Of a DNA stretch of 64,000 bases, positions 1 to 16,269 are shown piece after piece. The translations under genes were made by a program, and so were the position numbers. Under the pieces are notes generated by a model, which was not told the DNA's origin, ran no database searches, and saw only the letters and a program-made list of their open reading frames with translations. Numbering within the stretch: the first letter of the stretch is position 1; every line of letters starts with the position of its first letter. Origin of the DNA: Xiphias gladius (taxonomy: Eukaryota; Chordata; Actinopteri; Istiophoriformes; Xiphiidae); the NCBI RefSeq assembly GCF_016859285.1, contig NC_053410.1:21097558-21161557 (forward strand), read 5' to 3'.

Positions 1-1299
1 CTTTACATGGAATAAGGGTTCAGTCACCTTAAAGAAGAAAAAAAAAAAACCCACTGCTGCTGGGTGTGGTGTTTTTCTCCTATATAGATGATGAACATAA
101 AGTCTTCTAAATCCCAGTGAAGTGCAGAGGTAAATCAAACTTATTCACAGTTGTAAGACTAAGCAGAGCAGTTAGTTTGTGGTTCTGGTTGAAGGATGGT
201 CAGTTCAATTGGTTGAGAGTAGCACTCTAAAATAGCTAAACCTTGTCTTTGCTGACCTGATGAAAATCAAAGAATGTTCCTATTAGATCAATATAACCTC
301 GCTCCCCCACCCAGTGGCATTTTCAAGAAATCTCAGCACTTCTACCAGCCGAAAGTCACTGTGCACTGAAGTGAATCATGTTTAGCAGGTATTGATAAGG
401 CTGAGAAGAGCTCTAGCTTGCGTCTCAAGATCATCTGAATTCCCGAAGTCCTGTGATCACGTGCCATTTCCCTCTGAGTTCATACACAATATACTGCACG
501 CCACATATTTTCTCTTATGACTAAGTATAATCCATAGCTAAAGAGCCCTCGTTTATTTGCTGCAACCCTCCCATTTTTGCTTGCTCAGGACTTAGCTGTT
601 TTTACTGCAGGTTAGGAAGGGAAACCATCTTATCTTTGACTGGGGGGATTTATTATTGCGAAAAAGATAATTGCTATTCATAGGCCACTGGGGGCTGATT
701 TACAACCACTAATATTTCGGATTCCTTGTGCCGTTTTTCAGCTTTTTTATCTCCAGCCCTGCCTGCAGCGCGAAGGGGGAGAGAGGTCATGATGGACGAT
801 GAGGGATGGGCGGAGCAAAGCTTCCACTCAGAGCAATTTGGCTGAAGACTAATGTGTGAGGAAGTAGACTACATGAAACGGCCTCATCCACGTAGGTCAG
901 CCTGGAGCTGACAAACACCTGTTCTATTTAACCTGTAATGAGTCTGCAACTCAGATCTGTCTTGTCCCTTTTTGTCTGTGAGAGTAATACTAAGAAAACA
1001 AAAATGGCAATAAAGGGAAAAAATCTGGAACAATATTGCTTTGAAATCTCTTCCATTATGTTTGAATATATAAAAAAAATATCTGGAATGACCAAATCAA
1101 AAGCTATAAATTGAACATTACTGAAAACCCCCTCGTTTTCTATTTCCCCTCTGGCCTTTTACTCCCAAAACCGGTTTGTGAATTTGCAGTGAAAACATGA
1201 CTTGTCCTTATAAAGGTCATACCTTGGTTATGTTGATTGTATTACCTGAAAACACAGGTAGCATTTTTTTTTTTTTTTTTTTAGGTTGGGAAGGGTTGG

Positions 1300-1465
1300 T
1301 TGCAGGCGAAACAGGAAATGAAGAGTTTTGGGCCTGTCTGTCCGCGCTGATCCTCCAGCTAACCGGGAGGCAGCAGGGGCTTCTGCAAGAGCACTCAGAT
1401 GCGAGGTCATGGGTTCAAAGCCCAGGTGTTGTGCCTCGCAGCAGGACACTTCCCAGTCTAAACAG
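1300..1465 (+). repeat. Possible tRNA-derived SINE fragment
   Basis: A box-B-like sequence (GGGTTCAAAGCCC, near 1412-1424) is preceded by an A-box-like GCAAGAGCACTCAG and followed by sequence resembling the 'cctcgcagcaggacacttccc' part of fish SINEs. No clear tail or target-site duplication is visible. It may be an old partial copy or a chance match. Confidence 0.3.
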
Positions 1466-2489
1466 TGTAAATGATTTTAGAGAATGTAGAGGTTAACCCA
1501 ACATCAAAGAGATCCACATCTGAAGAGACTCATTCTACTGTATCTGTCAAAGACATCAGTTTGTAAACACACTAATCTACTATCTGGTGTGTGTGTGGTT
1601 ATTTTGTGTCCTAAATTTAAGGCTAATAATGTTCTCTATATTATTTTCTGAACACACCAGCTGTAAATTTTCATACGTGCCACAGCACTGCAAATCCAAA
1701 TTGCAATTTTAAGTAAACCTCAGCACTGCCATGTTTTGGTGAACAAATTCGATTGTAGATAACTTGAGATAAAAGTTATTATCAAATTGAATTTGTTGTC
1801 GAAATGAAAAGAGCATGTCAGTGGATGTAAACTATGATATGACAGCAGAAGGGGGGGAAAAATGTGCGCTGGCGGAGAATCCCAAGAACATGCAGCTGCT
1901 TCCTTTTGATTCCCACTTCATTGATTTAATTTCTCATCCTTAAGAGATGTTACTTTGTCTGAAAATGTATTCATCCTGCATATGTGACTCTTAATAATGC
2001 TAATCTTTTTGCCAGAGCAGAAATCTCACGGAGGGATAATCTGAGATAAATATAGTTAATTGAGGCCAGGTGAACTTTCTTTATCAGCAGCACAGTCAAC
2101 CAATCTGAAGTAAACGTGATAATTAGAATGGAGATGTCTTCACCGAGAACAGAGCGTGGTCCTGTCCTGCAGCCATTTTGCTCAAATCTGATTTCACAAC
2201 ACATCAGAAATCTATAGCAAAATAGTGGCCTAACAAATGTAGTAATGTTTCCCGTAGACATATGTAAACATGATAATCTGGAGGCAATAAGCAAGAAAGA
2301 CATCTGCTAAGAGTGTCCCTCAACGTTTCTGAAATGACATTTCAAAATGTTATACATAGCAAGTGCGGCAAACAAGATGTACCTTCATTCTGAAAGAAAA
2401 CAGATGTGAATCAAGTGAAAAACGAGCACTCCTCTCTCCCTTTCGTTTCCTGGTGAGGTATGAAAGGGTGCTCTCTTTGGCCATACATG

Positions 2490-2625
2490 CAGCCTGTGCT
2501 CCACTGAGCCTGACCACCATTAACACCCCTGAGGAACCACGTCCTAATTATTCATCCAGCCTGACAGAATCTCCTTAATTACAAACTTCATTAGCCTGCA
2601 GGACTTTGTTTTTCTCCAGAAGAGG
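2490..2625. promoter_or_regulatory. Candidate conserved noncoding element
   Basis: A low-repeat stretch with several TAAT/ATTA cores close together (near 2545, 2575, 2590), typical in look of vertebrate developmental enhancers. Conservation cannot be measured here; the call rests on composition and on nearness to emx2. Confidence 0.2.
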
Positions 2626-3272
2626 AGGGAGCTGGGGACAGCGTGGGCCAAGGTGCAGTGGAGGCAAGGGGTAGGTGCTTTAGCACCTTATTCCTCTATG
2701 CATTTCTTTTTTTTTCCTTTTTCAAAGGAGATGTTAAGACCTCAGTCAGAGATCTAATTAGATTCATAGTGAGAATCAGACACCTTTTAACTAGCCTCTG
2801 GAGTCCCCCTAAAAGGACAGTGAGATCCAGAGTAAGAGAGGCACAGAGAATTAAATGGACCTACTACTGCCTTTCATGTGTGAAGTGGTCTGATTTGCCA
2901 TGTCCTCACCTACAAATACAAAATAACCTACAGCTCTTACACACCCTGCTACCCTCATACCTTGCTTATAAACACATAGGACAGCTCATAGGGGGAGGGG
3001 ATAACAGAAGCTGCAACAAGACCATGTGCAATGGCTTTGGCAGTAATTGGACAGGAAAAGACATATATGACCATTACCTCGTTTATATATTGTATACTCA
3101 GTGCTGCACCTGTTTCTTCTGGCTGCTGTTTTATAGTCCAGAATCATTTATCTGAGAAAGTGATGCTCATTAATGTAAATCATTGCACATCACATGGCTT
3201 CAGAGTCTCCTGCCGCTTATTTCTTTGGGTTACATGCATTTAGAGTTCATATGTTCACATTGCACGCAATTA

Positions 3273-4664
3273 CAGTGCATTCAGGAAGTATTCAGACCCC
3301 TTCACTTTTTCCCCACACTTCTTTATGTTGCAGCCTCATGCTAAAAATCGTTTAAGTTCATTTTTCCCCTCATCGATCTACAGTCAATACCCCATAATGA
3401 CAAAGTGAAAACAGAATTTTAGATTTTTTTGTGATTGTCACCTTGACCTAAGTATTCAGACACTTTACTCAGTACTTAGTTGAAACACCTTTAGCAGTGC
3501 TTTAGCTGGGCAACTCAAGGACATTTACAGAACTGTCCCCAAGCCACTCCTGCGTTGTCTTGGCTGTGTGCTTGGGGTCATTGTCCTGTTGGAAGGTGAA
3601 CCTTGGGCCCAGTCTGAGGTCATGAGTGCCTGAACTAGGTTTCCTTTAATGATATCTCTTTACTTTGCTCCATTCAGCTTTACCTTAAACCTGACCAGTC
3701 TCCCTGTCCCTGCAACTGAAAAACACCCCCACAGCACGATGCTGCCACCACCATGCTTCACCGTTTGGTACCGAATTGGGCAGGTGACGAGCAGTGCCTG
3801 GTTTCCTCCAGACATGATGCTTAGGATTGAATTCAGCTCAATAGTTCAATCTTGGTTTCATCAGACCAGAGAATCTTGTTTCCCACAGTCAGAGTCCTTT
3901 AGGTACTTTTTGGAAAATTCCAAGTGACTTTCATGTGTCTTTCACTGAGGACAGGCCCTTCTGGCCACTCTGCAATAAAGCCCAGATCGGCGGAGTGCTG
4001 CAGTGATGGTTTTCCTTCTGGAAGTTTCTCCGATATCCCCACCGGATCTCTGGAGCTCAGCCAGAGTGACCATCAGGCCCCTTTTCCCCTGATTGCTCAG
4101 TTTGGCCAGTCAGCCAGCTCTAGGAAGAGTCCTAGTTGTTCCAAACTTCTTCCATTAAAGAATCATGTAGGCCACTGTGCTCTTGGAGACCCTCAATGCA
4201 GCAGAGGTTGTTTGTTTTTTTTTTTTTTTTTTTTTTTATAGCCTTCCCCAAAGCTGTGCCTCGACACAATCCTGTCTCTGAGCTCTACAGTTCCTTCAAC
4301 CTCGTGGTTTGGTTTTTACGCTGATATGCATTGTCAGCTGTGAGAGCTTTTATAGACAGCTGTGTGCCTTTCCAAATCATGTTCAATCAGTTGAATTTAC
4401 CACAGGTGGACTCCAGTCAAGGTTTAGAAACATCTCAAAGATACTCAAGAGAAATGGGAGGCACCTGAGCTAAATTTCAAGTGTCATAGCAAAGGGTCTG
4501 AATACTTATATCAACGTGATATTTCAGTTTTTCCTTCGTCCTTACGGGATATTGAGTGTAGACTGATGAGGAAGAAAATTAATTTGACATGTTTCTATCA
4601 TAAGGCTGCAACATAACAAAATGTGAAAAAAGTGAAGGGGTCTGAATACTTTCCGAATGCACTG
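3273..4664 (-). mobile_element. Tc1/mariner DNA transposon, decayed, IR/DR type
   Basis: The two ends are imperfect inverted repeats: CAGTGCATTCAGGAAGTATT at the left and its complement ...ACTTTCCGAATGCACTG at the right, each continuing for roughly 200 bp. Inside each end a second copy of the core AAGTATTCAGAC recurs (about 3450 and 4500), giving the IR/DR arrangement of Tc1 elements. A TA precedes the left end at 3271-3272. On the minus strand the interior reads as a Tc1 transposase remnant, with a [12 protein letters not shown]-like stretch near 3725-3755 and a 'lQqDNdPKHta'-like stretch near 3545-3590, but it is broken by frame changes and stops, so it cannot make transposase. Length (~1.4 kb) is slightly short for a complete Tc1 element (~1.6 kb). 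Confidence 0.88.
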
Positions 4665-5457
4665 TGTATGGTAGACGGCATTGCTGCCGGAGAAGTCATC
4701 ATTTCACCTTTAGCTTACATAAACTCAAGAAGTTAGTGGCATGTTATTAACCAGAAGCTCTCAGAAACTCCACTTGAAATCGTTAGACAATGTTAGCATC
4801 CCTCTCCTTCAATGGCTAAACTCTGCAATATGCAGGAAGAACATTATGAGTGAATGATTAGCAAGTATAATTTGGGCTCGTTTCTCCGTCGAGGTGCTAA
4901 GGTGTTCGTTGTCCCGTAATAGATGTCACAACCTGAATTACTACTAGCAATCATTTACACCGTCTGTCAAGCAATGCTCCAACTCTCCAACAGTCATACA
5001 GACAACCCCACATTTATGCTCAGAACAAATAACTAAACGCCTTTTCTTCTCTTTCTATATTGCTTAAACATGTAAGTGTTTAGATGCGACACACCAGCAC
5101 ACTGTATTTTTCCCCTTCAACACATTTTGAACACATGGCTGCACTTTTTTTTACGACAGGGAATTGAAGAACTCCTGCCACCCATGGAAAGGAGTAACAA
5201 ACGTAGATCTCTTACTTTTTCCAACCTCATATTAAGTATATTACTTCCATGTTTTGTATCCAACTTGTGCTTCATCTCCGCTGGAGTTGCAGCCTTCAGT
5301 CTTCAGGCTCATGAGAGAAAAACCACCTCTTTAGTGTTTTTGCTGAACATACAATCAAAATGTTTTTAGCCACAAGCCAGGACATCGCAACATTTTTCCA
5401 CTAGGAAGAGCAGAGAAATGCGGAGCTACCCACAAAGGCATATGCACACATACTAGA

Positions 5458-5482
5458 GACACACACACACACACACACACAA
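5458..5482. repeat. (AC)n microsatellite
   Basis: About twelve uninterrupted AC units, followed by a short C/A-rich tail. Confidence 0.95.
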
Positions 5483-6194
5483 CCCCCACAGACAATATTG
5501 TTTGTGAATATTAGTCATGTTAAAACCAACTTCAAGTGTCTGTTGAGTGGGGGGCGGGAGGGTATTATGACAGCACTGACCAGATAATTGGCAGAGCTTT
5601 GCATCGATGCCACAACTAATTTCAGTGTTATAAGAAAAGCTAACGAGAGCTGGCATAACAGTGTGATCAGCATTCATGACGACGCTGCATAAAGCTATGG
5701 AGCAGCTGAAACTTCACAATTTACCATCAGTGTCAAGAAATCCCTGCTGGTGTTTTATGAATACTGTCTGTTCTAAATTAGAGTTACTTGTCATTCTCAT
5801 GTTTATCCTGGCATCAGTTTGTGAACAGAAAAACTCTGCGCCCCAAATTAAACAATAAAAATTATTGACAACAGTAGTTAATACATTAAGTTTGTGTAGG
5901 TTGTTATTCTTTTAAATAGCTAAATACATATGAATGTAGTGAGCTACTTTTCCATTTTTTCTACAGTGTCTCTTAGTCTTTAACATATATCCTGTCAATA
6001 CATAGATCGACAGAAAGAAAATATTAAAAATATTTTCCCCAGTCCTATTGGTCCGTTGTTGATTGTTGTATATGTTTCAAAATCAAATAAAATTTTGAGT
6101 TTAAGAACAGCGAAAATGGTAAAATAGTACCACTTATTGTTATATGTTTTTAAGTTTTATTTGTGTTTTACACTGTTTTTTTAAAATCTCTTTC

Positions 6195-6330
6195 CTTTTT
6201 GAATTTTGTGTATTTCAAAGGCCCACCCAGGGCGGGCTATTGCAAATAGCTTAGGCTATAAATGCTGTGTTACTGGTCATCTGTCCATACTTGTCCCTAT
6301 AAAACTCAACATTAAAATAAACATATACAT
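6195..6330 (+). repeat. Possible 3' tail of a dispersed fish retroposon
   Basis: The stretch with 'aggcccacccagggcgggc', 'attgcaaatagcttaggct' and 'ataaatgctgtgtta' followed by an AAAATAAAC-rich end resembles tails I know from dispersed teleost repeats. The family cannot be fixed by eye; a consensus search would settle it. Confidence 0.3.
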
Positions 6331-8729
6331 ACGCAGGCGGTCCATTGCAAGAGTGTAGTGCTGCTTTCATATTTGCTCAGTGTTAATAAGGGACATAAAC
6401 TGTGCAAGCTGATGTCATGTTCATTTGTAATTGATTGCAAAAAAACATGTATGTGCCGAATAATTTTTAAAACAAGGTCTAATTGAAGATTGGTTTGCAT
6501 TACATCCTTTAAACCAATGCAAGCAATGCGTAGTTCTAATGATAAGTTTTCTGCAAAATCATGTGAATAACTTATCACAAGCACTCGAAGAGCAAAATAA
6601 TAAGAATATACAAAGCTATAAAATAAATAGTATTTACTCATGTGAGGTTTATTTTAGTTGAATGTTTCACTTTTTCAACACCAATCTATTTTAAAGCACT
6701 TAATAAAAAAATCCAGGGATCTAAAATTACATTTTAAATATGTGTCATAAGCTCAGTTGACTCTCATGTTGAAAAAGAATAAGGAAAAGTGATGCACCAT
6801 CCTTTATCCAAGTTCACACAGGCCCCTGTCCAAAAAGTCTACCACTAGTATTTTATGCAGCCTCACTTTCCAGACACTAAGCACTCAACTGCTGTCAGAC
6901 TCAGCCAACAGAAACTTGATATTTCATGTTTTTCCGGGGCCGATTTTTCTCCCTCCCAGCTACCAAGAGGGGGAGACATAGCGAGGTTAAGACGGGTGGA
7001 AAGCAGGGACAGAAGAACAGGTGCCCACAATTTCACCTGTCTGCTCAATATCCCACACACCAAGAGCTCTATTCCACTTCGGCTCTAATTGTAGCCACAT
7101 TTGCGGCACTATCACAGAGATGAAGCAGCAGAAGAAAAGCTGACTAAGGCTCCGGGTTTAAATGTGATCTGATTTCATTGGATGTGATCGTGTACTGACA
7201 TGGGAAGACACAAAACATAGACAGAAGAATTAGTAGCCTTCGTTTGGGTTTGACCCAAGAGCAATTAAGCTTCAACGAGCTGCAGTTAGCCTGCAGCAGG
7301 TAAAAGCGAGAGGTTATAAAATCTGTGGTATTATTTTCCAAAGTACCTGCTGGTTGTGCCGAGGCACCAGCCAGAAAGCATATAGAGCGTATCAGTGCTG
7401 ATGATGAGGGAGGGGACTCGCAGGTCAAGAGACACAAAATAGTTCAGCAGGCACATGTGATGTATTTAGTGAGGCCATTGTTTGTTTTATTTAGGGAGCG
7501 AATTGAGGATTTTCCAAACTGCAGGGCCCCTGAGGTATTTTATCAGGTGTACAGTCCACCATATGTTACACATTAGTGCGCTGAGGGGAATGCTGGTTGC
7601 AGATACAACCTATAAAATGTTTGCAGTTAGGAACTTCAGAGGACAGGGGGTCGACAAGTTGCTTTCTTCAGAGCTGGTGGATATGTGGGAAACACTTACA
7701 TGCAAATGAAACTGCATCACTTTACAGCCCTAATTACCCCTATCATTAAAGAAAATAAATGTTAGGAATCTATGGCATTTCAGCGGGCCATAAGAATATT
7801 AATGCATTGAAAATAGATGTTTACCGCTAAATCCAATGAAAATAATAAGAGGGAAAGCTGTAAACTGTCTGCAGCTTCCTAAACTGAGCTGTGCCTGTGC
7901 AGAGTGGTTGCAACGCGGCGCAGGCCCGAGTTCAAGCAGATGCTGGAGGTGTCCGTAGACTCCTGTGCGGGGCATTATGGGACCGAGGCCAAAAAGAAGC
8001 CTGACAGAAGGAGAAAGACGCGCCTGTGTAGGTGGAAAAAGTTTAGTGCTTCCGAACCGCAGCTCTCGATGAATATTTCCTCGTGAAATGGCCATTTGTC
8101 ACTCGTAGGTCTGCAACATCTCTGGGTCATATGCTGTCTGCGTGGCGACCTCAGTGAACATGGGCAATGGAGCACCAAATCCTCCTGAGTGAAACTCTGC
8201 ATGGGTCTGTCAGAGCAGCTTGTAATGTGGCTCTTGGCTTTGTTCGTCTATTAACAATAACATTTTGGTGCCAGGCTCATAGGGTGTGTGTCTACAAGCT
8301 GTAACCCTGCTCTGACTTCATTAATTGAGATGGAGAATAAAAAGAGAAAAGAAAAAGGGGACACTTTGCAGGCTAATTGGGGCGGGGACAGCAGAATACA
8401 TAATTGTATCCGAATGCAACTTTACATATTACTGCCGTCCTTTGACACTTTTTCAATAAAAACATAATTTTAGTTTATTTTAGGCAATATATTTACTAGA
8501 ATCCATTGTGTAGCCCGATTCAGTTTAGAGTTTAACGCAAACGATTTATGTCAGTGAACGCAGCAGGCCGATACATGCTGCATTTAAGACCGCTGCGTGA
8601 GCGTCTGTGTGTGTAATCACACACTTAAACGCCTCGTCTCCTTCAAAACCTCAATTAGAAATCGATTCAAATCCATAAAACTAAGAAGAACATGCGACTA
8701 AAATTACGTTCGCGTCCGCGCAGTTTCGT

Positions 8730-9600
8730 CCATGGCCGCAGAAGGTCAGCCCGAGCCGATGCGGGCCGACTGTACCCGATGGCAAATTTTAAATTGGTGC
8801 ATTTGGAAGACGTGACCATCAGGTCACATCGCGGCCGCAAACGTCCCTCCCCTCATTATTAATAATAAAGAAAGAAACTGAATCCGAGGCTCCGGTGTTT
8901 AATTTATTATTACGTAAGCTATTTGAAGGGTGATTGGATGGTAATTGCTCATTAGGCTTGTATATTTATCGCTGCACCTTATGTCAAGGCCAAGGGAATT
9001 GTGTGGGCAGCATTCTCTCGTTTCAAGGATCCATTTCAGAGGCAATTTGTGAAACGGGACAGATCAAGTTAGTCCTGATGTCTTTTTTTTTTTTTTTTTT
9101 TTGGTGACAGGGCCGGCCTACAGGTGCCACCTCAGAGACGCTTATTGTACCCTGACGAGATGCGCTTTGAAATAAAGCCAGAAAGGCCCGCGCCGGCCAG
9201 CCCCCTCCACAGACAGCGTGTTGACAAACTATCCAAAGCCATCTTTTCAAAAGCCACTTCTCCCGATCAATTATTGACTTTCAGCACTAATGCAAAGCCT
9301 GTCCTCCCCCTATTCCCTCCCTCAGCCACTATTCACATTAGCGGTGTCAGCGGACGTAATTATACCTACTAATTGCAGATTAGAGGTTTTGGGTCAGTGG
9401 GGTCACTTGATAGGACCGACCACTCTTTTCAACGGCGGATAATCATTTCACGTGGCAGGCGAAATGTTCAATGCAGCGGGGCTTCGGTTGAAAATGGCCA
9501 AACCGGCTCGGTCGTCAATATTTGCGGAATAATCAAACTGTTGACGAGCTGTGATGTTTTGTCGGAGGGTCTTTAGCCCCCGGACGGAGCGGAGCCGCTG
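8730..9600. promoter_or_regulatory. Candidate enhancer block, emx2 3' flank
   Basis: This is the most enhancer-like part of the gene-free flank: mostly unique sequence, balanced composition, with packed TF-type cores such as GGTAATTGCTCATTAGG (8940-8956), TGTCAAGGCCAAGG (near 8983), CTAATTGCAGATTAG (near 9369-9383) and GATAATCATTTCACGTGGC (near 9438). A T-run at 9082-9103 interrupts it. It contains no exon. Nearness to emx2 (3' end ~2.1 kb away) makes emx2 the likely target. Call is inferred from sequence texture only. Confidence 0.35.
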
Positions 9601-9710
9601 AGGTTTAGATAAGCGGGTCAGCGAAGGTCCCCACAGCTGGCCCTTAACGCACAGCACGAGCGACGGAAGACGGATCTGATATGAGAGGGCCCACTTCACA
9701 TCATAACACA

Positions 9711-9763
9711 GACACACACACACACACACACAGACACACGCACGCACACACACACACACACTG
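9711..9763. repeat. (CA)n microsatellite, interrupted
   Basis: CA repeats interrupted by CAGA and CACG units. Confidence 0.9.
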
Positions 9764-10289
9764 CTTGAATTCTGTCCAAACCAATTATATTCATGTGACC
9801 TTAGTCTCAAATTGCGCTTGATCGTCCTTTAATAGGATTTGAAAAGAAGAGCGCGCTGAAATTTTAAGACGCAAAAAAATTAATCTAAATATTAGACAAG
9901 CTCTGTGGTTTGCAACTTACACGCGCAATGCGATTTTATTTTTTCTTGGGGGGGGGGGGTAATTTAGGATAGGCCTAATTTTGATTTCTTTATAGAAAAG
10001 TGCAAATTAACATATAAAATGCTAATCTCCAACTTTTATTAATAATATTTTTAAATTTAAATATTTTCAAGGGGGCCTTCAAAATAAGGAGTCATTTGCA
10101 GTTTCATTTATCAGATTAGAATATGAGGACAGTCGGCCAGGAGACCAGGCTTTTACTCGGTCTCCTGTAAGTTAGGGCTTTAAATTTTGTATCTTAACCT
10201 GGTAAATTCTCATGTCCGCAAAAAAATGTCTTTTTTTTTTCCCTTAACGAAATTACGGCATTTTTTTTTTTTTTTTAAAGAGAAATATT

Positions 10290-10680
10290 TCCAGATTAAA
10301 ATGAAACGCGTTTGAATTAATCAAATCGTGCCAGGCTCTAATGAGAAGCCTGTCTCCTGTGTGTCCATGCGGGCGCACAGAGGGAGGGGGTGGGGGGGGG
10401 CGGAGAATGCGCCAAATTTGTTTGCGGCGGATCAAGGCTCACCGCCTCCACTGCACTTTCTTTATCTTAATTCCAACTTGAAAAGATATAATTATCTAGT
10501 TTGAACAGGACTGCTATCAAATCCTTCTTTATAGGCAGGGAAGGGAAAAGCTCGAGTGGATTGTGAAGCTCTGAGCCGCTCGGTGTTGCCCGAGATAGGA
10601 GTAATGAAGTTGTGGAGTCCGGAGATACAAAGGGCATTAACCTCATTAGCATGAAACCTTTTCTTCTAACTATTGTGGGA
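10290..10680. promoter_or_regulatory. Candidate conserved noncoding element
   Basis: Unique sequence with homeodomain cores (TTGAATTAATCAAATCG near 10312, CATTAACCTCATTAGCATG near 10633) flanked by low-complexity T and G runs. Together with 11200-11400 it forms a pair of enhancer-like blocks immediately beyond the emx2 3'UTR. No coding content seen. Confidence 0.25.
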
Positions 10681-11199
10681 CCCTTTCAGTCCTCTAATCC
10701 CCCCTATTTCAAAGCTGGGTTTGTAATAAAGCTTTTAGGGTTTTTTTTTTTTTTTTTAGCTAATGGTATTCTCTAAAGATTTTTATTGCTGTTATAATCT
10801 ATGGGCCGATTAAGAATTCCCTATATGCCCCCCCCCCCCCCAAAACCCAAACCCAGACCACAAAAAACAGCTCTTTTTAGTTTATGAAACAATTAAACAA
10901 AAACATGCACCTTGCACCAGGAAACACTGAAGTTGGGCTCGTTGTGCCTACACCAGAAAAACAAATCATAATCCAGTTTCAATTTGTCTGATTCAAACCT
11001 GAGCTGCGTGTGTTCATTGTTTTGCTGCTGGTTTGTTTGTGTGTAAATAGGGAATCGTTTCCTGCTGTAAAAAGCATCTCCTCGGTGTGTAGCCCACGGG
11101 CTCCCAAAGAAGTCCCGCAATGTCCCCGTCCAGTCCCAAGCAGCAGCCCTGCAGCATGACGGAGCCTACAAGACAAGATTTTAAACAAAGATCCCATTT

Positions 11200-11400
11200 T
11201 GCGGCGCGCTGCAACCTTCCCTTATCGCGTCGTGAGGGGTAGTCAGATTGTGCTAAATTATGTCCAACCAAGCCCCCTTGGATCCGTGGATTAAAAGATT
11301 AAAGTGGACCACTGGGCAATGCATCCCCTTTCCCCCTCATATTACTCGCATGATAATTGCCCAAACTGATTTGCACCTTCACAAAAGCTTGCGGGGACTC
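11200..11400. promoter_or_regulatory. Candidate conserved noncoding element next to emx2
   Basis: Unique, repeat-free sequence with CTAAATTATG, GGATTAAAAGATTAAAG (paired TTAAAGA-like cores near 11289-11303) and ATGATAATTGCCC. It lies within 500 bp of the emx2 poly(A) site. Inferred from composition and position. Confidence 0.25.
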
Positions 11401-11679
11401 TTTGTAGCTGGCGCGGAGCAGAGGCTGCGGCCCCTCTAACACAAAACCGAGTGCCGTCCGCTGAAGAGACCGAGGAGCCGCCGCATTTCCCCCTGCCTGT
11501 TTTTAATTCAGCTCCGGGGTTTGTGACGCCACATCAGCAGACCTCGCTGCGCACCGAGTCCACATTATTCTGTCCGATGGCCCCGAATAGGAATAAAGAT
11601 CATCGCCCTAAAAGCCTCGCTTGGCCGGAGGCCTCCGTTCATAATCACAAGTCTATACTTTTACTGCGCGCAACATATT

Positions 11680-11870
11680 GATAAAACTTTATTGACAAAA
11701 TATTGACAATTACATACTTCTTGGAAGTATACTTTGTGTTAAAATTGTAGCAAACTTAACACAAACACAAAAATTATTTACATTCTGTAAAAGAGGGTTT
11801 AACAGAAACATTAACTTTTAGCATTTCTGTACATGGAATACGCTCAGTGCTTGAAGTTTTTTTTTGTTTG

Positions 11871-11901
<31 letters not shown>

Positions 11902-12736
11902 TTCTCAATTCTTGCATTTAGTCCTTCGTGGCAACTTTCACTGGAGGGTCAAGTCCTGACAGAAGGCTGCATGGGGCCACAGCGACACATTGGTAAAGCT
12001 TTAGGTTAAAGGAATGTCCTGATACCTTCCCCTTTAAGTACTTTATCTGTGGTCTGATTCGCTTTTTAGAAAGGTTTCTTTTTTATCGAAATTCACTTTT
12101 TGTTCTCTTTTCTTTAAAAACACTATAACGCAGCACCGCTACTTCATATGTTTTCACAATCACTTTTACACGAGAATCATTAATTAAAGACTGCACACTT
12201 TGTAAAAAGGAAGAAGCACGACATCTCTCAGTTTGAAAATAGAGTTAAAAACAAAATTGTTTTTTTTTTCTTGGTTTGAGAAAACTTGTCAAATTAAAAC
12301 AACTACCAGGAAAAAACTATACCATGCAATTCAAGTTTTACAAAAGCAGTTTGGTGTTTTGGTATCTTGAGTGGAAACGTTTTCTTTTTTTTAATTTTAA
12401 AAAAAAAAAACCTTCTGAAGTGCAAACGTCCAATATGAATTGGAGAAGAAAATAATTGGTGGCGGTAGATGGGGGATTGAAGTGGTGGTGGTTGGTGCGT
12501 GGAAGGGTGCAGGTAGGTGGACTGAGACACTGTCAGTCACATTTTCCCGGGTCATTTGGACTGACAGACCCACATGGTGACAGCAGTGCCACCAGTCGGG
12601 TTTCTCTCACCCTCAGCTGCCGATCTCCGGAGATCTGAAATGTGACATTGGCTTTTTACCCTCTCATTGTCTCTACATGGCATCCTTTATCCATGTCCTC
12701 CTTCAAACAGACGCTTATATAGTCTCTTTTTTTTTT
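11680..12736 (-). other. emx2: emx2 3'UTR with poly(A) signal
   Basis: The ~1.05 kb downstream of the emx2 stop is AT-rich and contains a minus-strand AATAAA at 11688-11693, the only canonical signal near this end, which I take as the 3' end. A (TTTTG)n tract lies at 11861-11898 and several T/A runs occur. A long AT-rich 3'UTR fits a tightly controlled developmental mRNA. Confidence 0.65.
11861..11898. repeat. (TTTTG)n pentanucleotide repeat
   Basis: Five to six TTTTG units in the emx2 3'UTR ending in a T-run. Confidence 0.9.

Positions 12737-16269
<3,533 letters not shown>

Larger units (their letters stand above)
1..3272. other. Gene-free region, distal emx2 3' flank
   Basis: I see no exon, RNA gene or full transposon here. 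The longest open frames have no protein-family character and lack splice-bounded exons. The stretch holds T-runs near 1266, a possible tRNA-derived repeat near 1330-1460, and AT-rich sequence with many ATTA/TAAT homeodomain cores, for example around 2490-2620. Because emx2 begins about 9 kb further on and developmental regulators usually sit in gene-poor enhancer landscapes, part of this is plausibly regulatory; that is inference only. Confidence 0.5.
4665..8729. other. Gene-free region
   Basis: No coding exon recognised. Contents seen: a (AC)n microsatellite at 5458-5482, a possible retroposon tail near 6195-6330, and ordinary AT-rich unique sequence. Short homeodomain-type cores occur (for instance near 7728 and 8320) but not densely enough to call single sites. 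Confidence 0.5.

Noticed and set aside
2643-3155. 170-aa plus-strand open frame
   Set aside because: No domain, no splice-bounded structure, AT-rich sequence; looks like chance.
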